Assembly: GCA_902826145.1 (NCBI GenBank) | Contig: CADEDT010000005.1 | Location: 1 to 50,113 of the forward strand | DNA from: an uncultured Caulobacteraceae bacterium | GTDB taxonomy: Bacteria; Pseudomonadota; Alphaproteobacteria; Caulobacterales; Aquidulcibacteraceae | Direction of reading: 5' to 3' | DNA length: 50,113 nt | Shown: positions 47,237 to 50,113 of the stretch, piece after piece | How positions within the stretch are numbered: position 1 is the stretch's first letter | Layout: each line of letters opens with the position of its first letter | Notes under the pieces: model-generated | What the model was told of the DNA's origin: nothing | What the model saw: the letters and a program-made list of their open reading frames with translations, nothing else | Database searches by the model: none | Translations under genes and position numbers: made by a program

Positions 47237-50113
47237 TTATTCGGCCGCTTCCGAGGAAGCCAAACGCGCGTCTTCGGCGCGATCGATAGCCAATTGTTCG
47301 TCGCGTTCCGCCGCGAGCTTCTGGTAGCGCCGCAGCTGACCGCCAGTGCCGGCCGGGATAAGGCGGCCAACGATGACGTTTTCCTTGAGGCCTTCGAGCG
47401 TGTCCGACTTGCCGTAGGAGGCAGCTTCGGTGAGCACGCGCGTGGTTTCTTGGAACGATGCCGCCGAGATGAACGAACGCGTCTGCAGCGAGGCCTTGGT
47501 GATGCCGAGCAGCATGGGCTGCGCCGTCGCCGGAGCGAGGCCCAGTTCCTTCACGCGCTTGTTCTCGTCTTCGAGATCGAGCGCTTCCACGGCTTCGCCT
47601 TTCAGGAACTCGGTGTCGCCGGATTCCATGATCTCGACCTTCTGCAGCATCTGGCGAACGATCACCTCGATGTGCTTGTCGTTGATCGGCACGCCTTGCA
47701 GGCGATAGACCTTCTGAATTTCCTCAACGAGGTAATTCGCGAGCGCTTCAACGCCGAGAATGGAGAGGATGTCCTGCGGCGCGGGGTTGCCGTCGAGCAG
47801 GTAATCGCCCTTCTTCACGAAGTCGCCTTCTTGCACCGGAATGTGCTTGCCCTTCGGGATCATGTACTCGATCGCTTCGAGGCTCTCGTCTTCCGGCACA
47901 ACGCGCAGGCGGCGCTTGTTCTTGTAGTCCTTGCCGAACTCAACGCGGCCATCGCCTTCCGAGATGATCGCGTGATCCTTTGGACGGCGGGCTTCGAACA
48001 GTTCCGCGACGCGTGGCAGACCGCCCGTGATGTCACGGGTTTTGGCGCCGCCCGTCGGCATACGCGCGAGGTCTTGGCCCGGCGTCACGTCATCACCATC
48101 GGCCACCGAGAGAATGGCGCCGACCGGCAACGAGTACGTCTTCACCGCAACGCCCTTGGCGTTGAGCACGGAGATGCTCGGCTTCAGATCCGAACCCTTT
48201 GTGGTCGAGCGCCAGTCGATAACAACCTTCGACGAAATGCCGGTGGCTTCATCGAACTCATCACGCACGGCGACGCCTTCGTTCAGATCTTCGAAGCGGA
48301 CCTTGCCGGCCACCTCGGTGAGGATCGGTGTCGCGTAGGGATCCCACTCGGCGATACGATCGCCGCGCTTGATCTTCGACTTCTCGTCGACCTTCAGACG
48401 CGCGCCGAACGGCGGCTTGAAGCTCTGACGCTCCTTGCCATCCGCATCGACGACCGAGATCTTCATGTTGCGGCTCATCACGATGAGATCGCCTTGGGCG
48501 TTCTTAACCGTGTTGCGGTCGATCAGGTGGACCGAGCCGTCGTGCGCCGATTCCATCACGGACGATTCCGCGAGCTGCGCGGCGCCGCCAATGTGGAACG
48601 TACGCATCGTGAGCTGCGTGCCAGGCTCACCGATCGATTGCGCCGCGATGACGCCGACGGCTTCGCCGATATTCACCTGCGTGTTGCGTGCGAGGTCGCG
48701 GCCATAGCAAGAGCCGCAAACACCAGTACGAGTTTCGCACGTGAGCACCGAGCGAACCTTGACGGCTTGGACGCCCGCCTTCTCGATCAAGGCAACGGTG
48801 TCTTCGTCGAGGAAGCCACCGGCCGGCACGAGCGGCTTGCCGGTGCCAGGGTCGTTGATCGGAAGTGCAGCCGTACGGCCGAGGATGCGGGTGCCCAGCG
48901 AGACGACGATGTCGGCGCCGTCGATGACAGCCGTCATCTGGATGCCGTCCTGCGTGCCGCAATCTTCCTCGGTGATGATGCAATCCTGTGCGACGTCGAC
49001 GAGGCGGCGCGTGAGATAGCCCGAGTTGGCGGTCTTCAACGCGGTATCCGCGAGGCCCTTACGGGCGCCGTGAGTCGAGTTGAAGTACTCGAGAACCGAG
49101 AGGCCTTCCTTGAAGTTCGAGATGATCGGCGTCTCGATGATTTCACCCGACGGCTTGGCCATCAGGCCGCGCATACCGGCGAGCTGCTTCATCTGGTTCT
49201 TCGAACCGCGGGCGCCCGAATGCGCCATCATGAAGACGGAGTTGAGTTCGCCGAGACGACCGTCCTTCAACCTGGCCGGCTTTGACGCCTCTTCCATCAT
49301 CGCGTCAGCGACCTTGTCGGTGCACTTCGACCAAGCGTCGACGACCTTGTTGTACTTCTCGCCCTTGGTGATCAGGCCGTCGGCGTACTGCTGCTCATAC
49401 TCGGAAGCCCGCTTGCGCGTTTCCTCGACCAGCGTTTCCTTCGCCTTCGGCACAACCATGTCGGCCATGCCGAAGCTGATGCCGGCCTTGGCGGCTTCCT
49501 TGAAGCCCAGCTGCATGATGCGATCGGCGAAGATCACCGTCGCCTTCTGGCCGCAGAAGCGATAAACCTGATCGATCAGGTTGCCGACTTCCTTCTTGGT
49601 CATCGTCTGATCGAGCAGCTTGTGGCTGATCTTCGGGTGACGCGGCAACAGCTCGGCGAGCTTCATCCGGCCCGGTGTTGAATCGATCGTCAAGCGGATC
49701 GGCTTGTTGTCGGCGTCCACGGTTTCAAAGCGCGCTTTGATCTTGGTGTGCAGCGTAACAACGCCCGCTTCGAGCGCCGATTCAATTTCACCGATCGAGC
49801 CGAACAGCTTGCCTTCGCCCGGCTCACCGTCTTTGACGGTCGAGAGATAGTAGAGGCCGAGAACGATATCCTGCGACGGCACAATGATCGCCTTGCCGTT
49901 GGCGGGCGAGAGGATGTTGTTCGTCGACATCATTAGCACGCGCGCTTCCAGCTGCGCTTCGAGCGACAGCGGAACGTGCACGGCCATTTGGTCGCCGTCG
50001 AAGTCAGCGTTGAACGCGGCGCAGACCAGCGGGTGCAGCTGGATCGCCTTGCCTTCGATGAGCTTCGGCTCGAACGCTTGGATGCCGAGGCGGTGAAGCG
50101 TCGGCGCGCGGTT
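47237..50113 (-). CDS. rpoC: RNA polymerase beta' subunit, C-terminal two thirds
   Basis: The catalytic large subunit of RNA polymerase, running off the right edge, with 958 residues plus stop visible. At the cut end it reads [20 protein letters not shown], then the Mg2+-binding active site [11 protein letters not shown] (about 50011-49985, the three Asp intact). Next are [20 protein letters not shown], the trigger-loop and bridge-helix region ([20 protein letters not shown], then [20 protein letters not shown]), the zinc site cysteines ([20 protein letters not shown]), [20 protein letters not shown], and the C-terminal ALGIT-type end ([33 protein letters not shown]). rpoB is expected upstream, outside the window. 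The usual downstream rpsL/rpsG is replaced here by a convergent peptidase gene. Confidence 0.98.
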   Translation of the reverse strand, partial: NRAPTLHRLGIQAFEPKLIEGKAIQLHPLVCAAFNADFDGDQMAVHVPLSLEAQLEARVLMMSTNNILSPANGKAIIVPSQDIVLGLYYLSTVKDGEPGEGKLFGSIGEIESALEAGVVTLHTKIKARFETVDADNKPIRLTIDSTPGRMKLAELLPRHPKISHKLLDQTMTKKEVGNLIDQVYRFCGQKATVIFADRIMQLGFKEAAKAGISFGMADMVVPKAKETLVEETRKRASEYEQQYADGLITKGEKYNKVVDAWSKCTDKVADAMMEEASKPARLKDGRLGELNSVFMMAHSGARGSKNQMKQLAGMRGLMAKPSGEIIETPIISNFKEGLSVLEYFNSTHGARKGLADTALKTANSGYLTRRLVDVAQDCIITEEDCGTQDGIQMTAVIDGADIVVSLGTRILGRTAALPINDPGTGKPLVPAGGFLDEDTVALIEKAGVQAVKVRSVLTCETRTGVCGSCYGRDLARNTQVNIGEAVGVIAAQSIGEPGTQLTMRTFHIGGAAQLAESSVMESAHDGSVHLIDRNTVKNAQGDLIVMSRNMKISVVDADGKERQSFKPPFGARLKVDEKSKIKRGDRIAEWDPYATPILTEVAGKVRFEDLNEGVAVRDEFDEATGISSKVVIDWRSTTKGSDLKPSISVLNAKGVAVKTYSLPVGAILSVADGDDVTPGQDLARMPTGGAKTRDITGGLPRVAELFEARRPKDHAIISEGDGRVEFGKDYKNKRRLRVVPEDESLEAIEYMIPKGKHIPVQEGDFVKKGDYLLDGNPAPQDILSILGVEALANYLVEEIQKVYRLQGVPINDKHIEVIVRQMLQKVEIMESGDTEFLKGEAVEALDLEDENKRVKELGLAPATAQPMLLGITKASLQTRSFISAASFQETTRVLTEAASYGKSDTLEGLKENVIVGRLIPAGTGGQLRRYQKLAAERDEQLAIDRAEDARLASSEAAE

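Noticed and set aside
47195..49285. 696-codon open frame opposite rpoC
   Set aside because: It is antisense to a highly conserved gene and is Arg/Leu/Asp-rich in the way shadow frames are.

Overview
The window is a piece of a GC-rich (about 62%) bacterial chromosome. Protein sequences such as RpoD, CarB, GreA, TrxB and RpoC, a TadG-like Flp pilus protein, TonB-linked outer-membrane proteins and several probably leaderless promoters suggest an alphaproteobacterium, most likely in or near Caulobacterales/Hyphomonadaceae. That placement is inference from sequence style, not from a search. No rRNA, tRNA, CRISPR array, insertion sequence or prophage was seen.

Layout. 1-2256: the 3' end of rpoD, followed with a one-base overlap by an Mrr-type restriction endonuclease and a small membrane protein. 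2257-4862: two intergenic copies of a 60-bp repeat, a candidate structured RNA, and genes for a small membrane protein, a secreted protein and an outer-membrane beta-barrel. 4863-9710: a MetX-like hydrolase, a 2OG-Fe(II) oxygenase, a small secreted protein divergent from a TetR repressor with twin operators, DUF1203, VOC, a membrane protein and an MliC-like protein. 9819-16754: a TPR protein, a frameshifted lipoprotein, carbonic anhydrase, a TIR-like/TonB-C fusion protein and TadG. 16913-19277: an SPFH - ribbon-helix-helix - CPBP protease - Rid operon. 19356-21149: a tightly packed cluster of three unknown envelope proteins. 21247-27604: carB, greA, an ELM1-like protein, a response regulator and trxB. 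27657-36854: a TPR protein, a GntR-serine hydrolase operon, MscS, LysR, a zinc metallopeptidase, an MFS transporter and a radical SAM protein. 36902-37557: three very small genes. 37659-42145: an EamA-folB-folM-like operon, a saccharopine-dehydrogenase-like protein and an aminotransferase. 42278-50113: a zinc-ribbon protein, a TonB-type outer-membrane receptor, an M13 peptidase split by a frameshift, and the 3' two thirds of rpoC.

How the genes relate. Core information and metabolism genes (rpoD, carB, greA, trxB, folB, an aspartate-type aminotransferase, rpoC) alternate with envelope and regulatory genes of poorly known function. The most unusual items are the membrane-spanning TIR-like/TonB-C fusion, the three-gene envelope cluster, the paired intergenic repeats placed at nearly equal distances from two envelope genes, and the SPFH operon. 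Two conserved-looking genes carry single frameshifts, so assembly error versus real gene decay is an open question.
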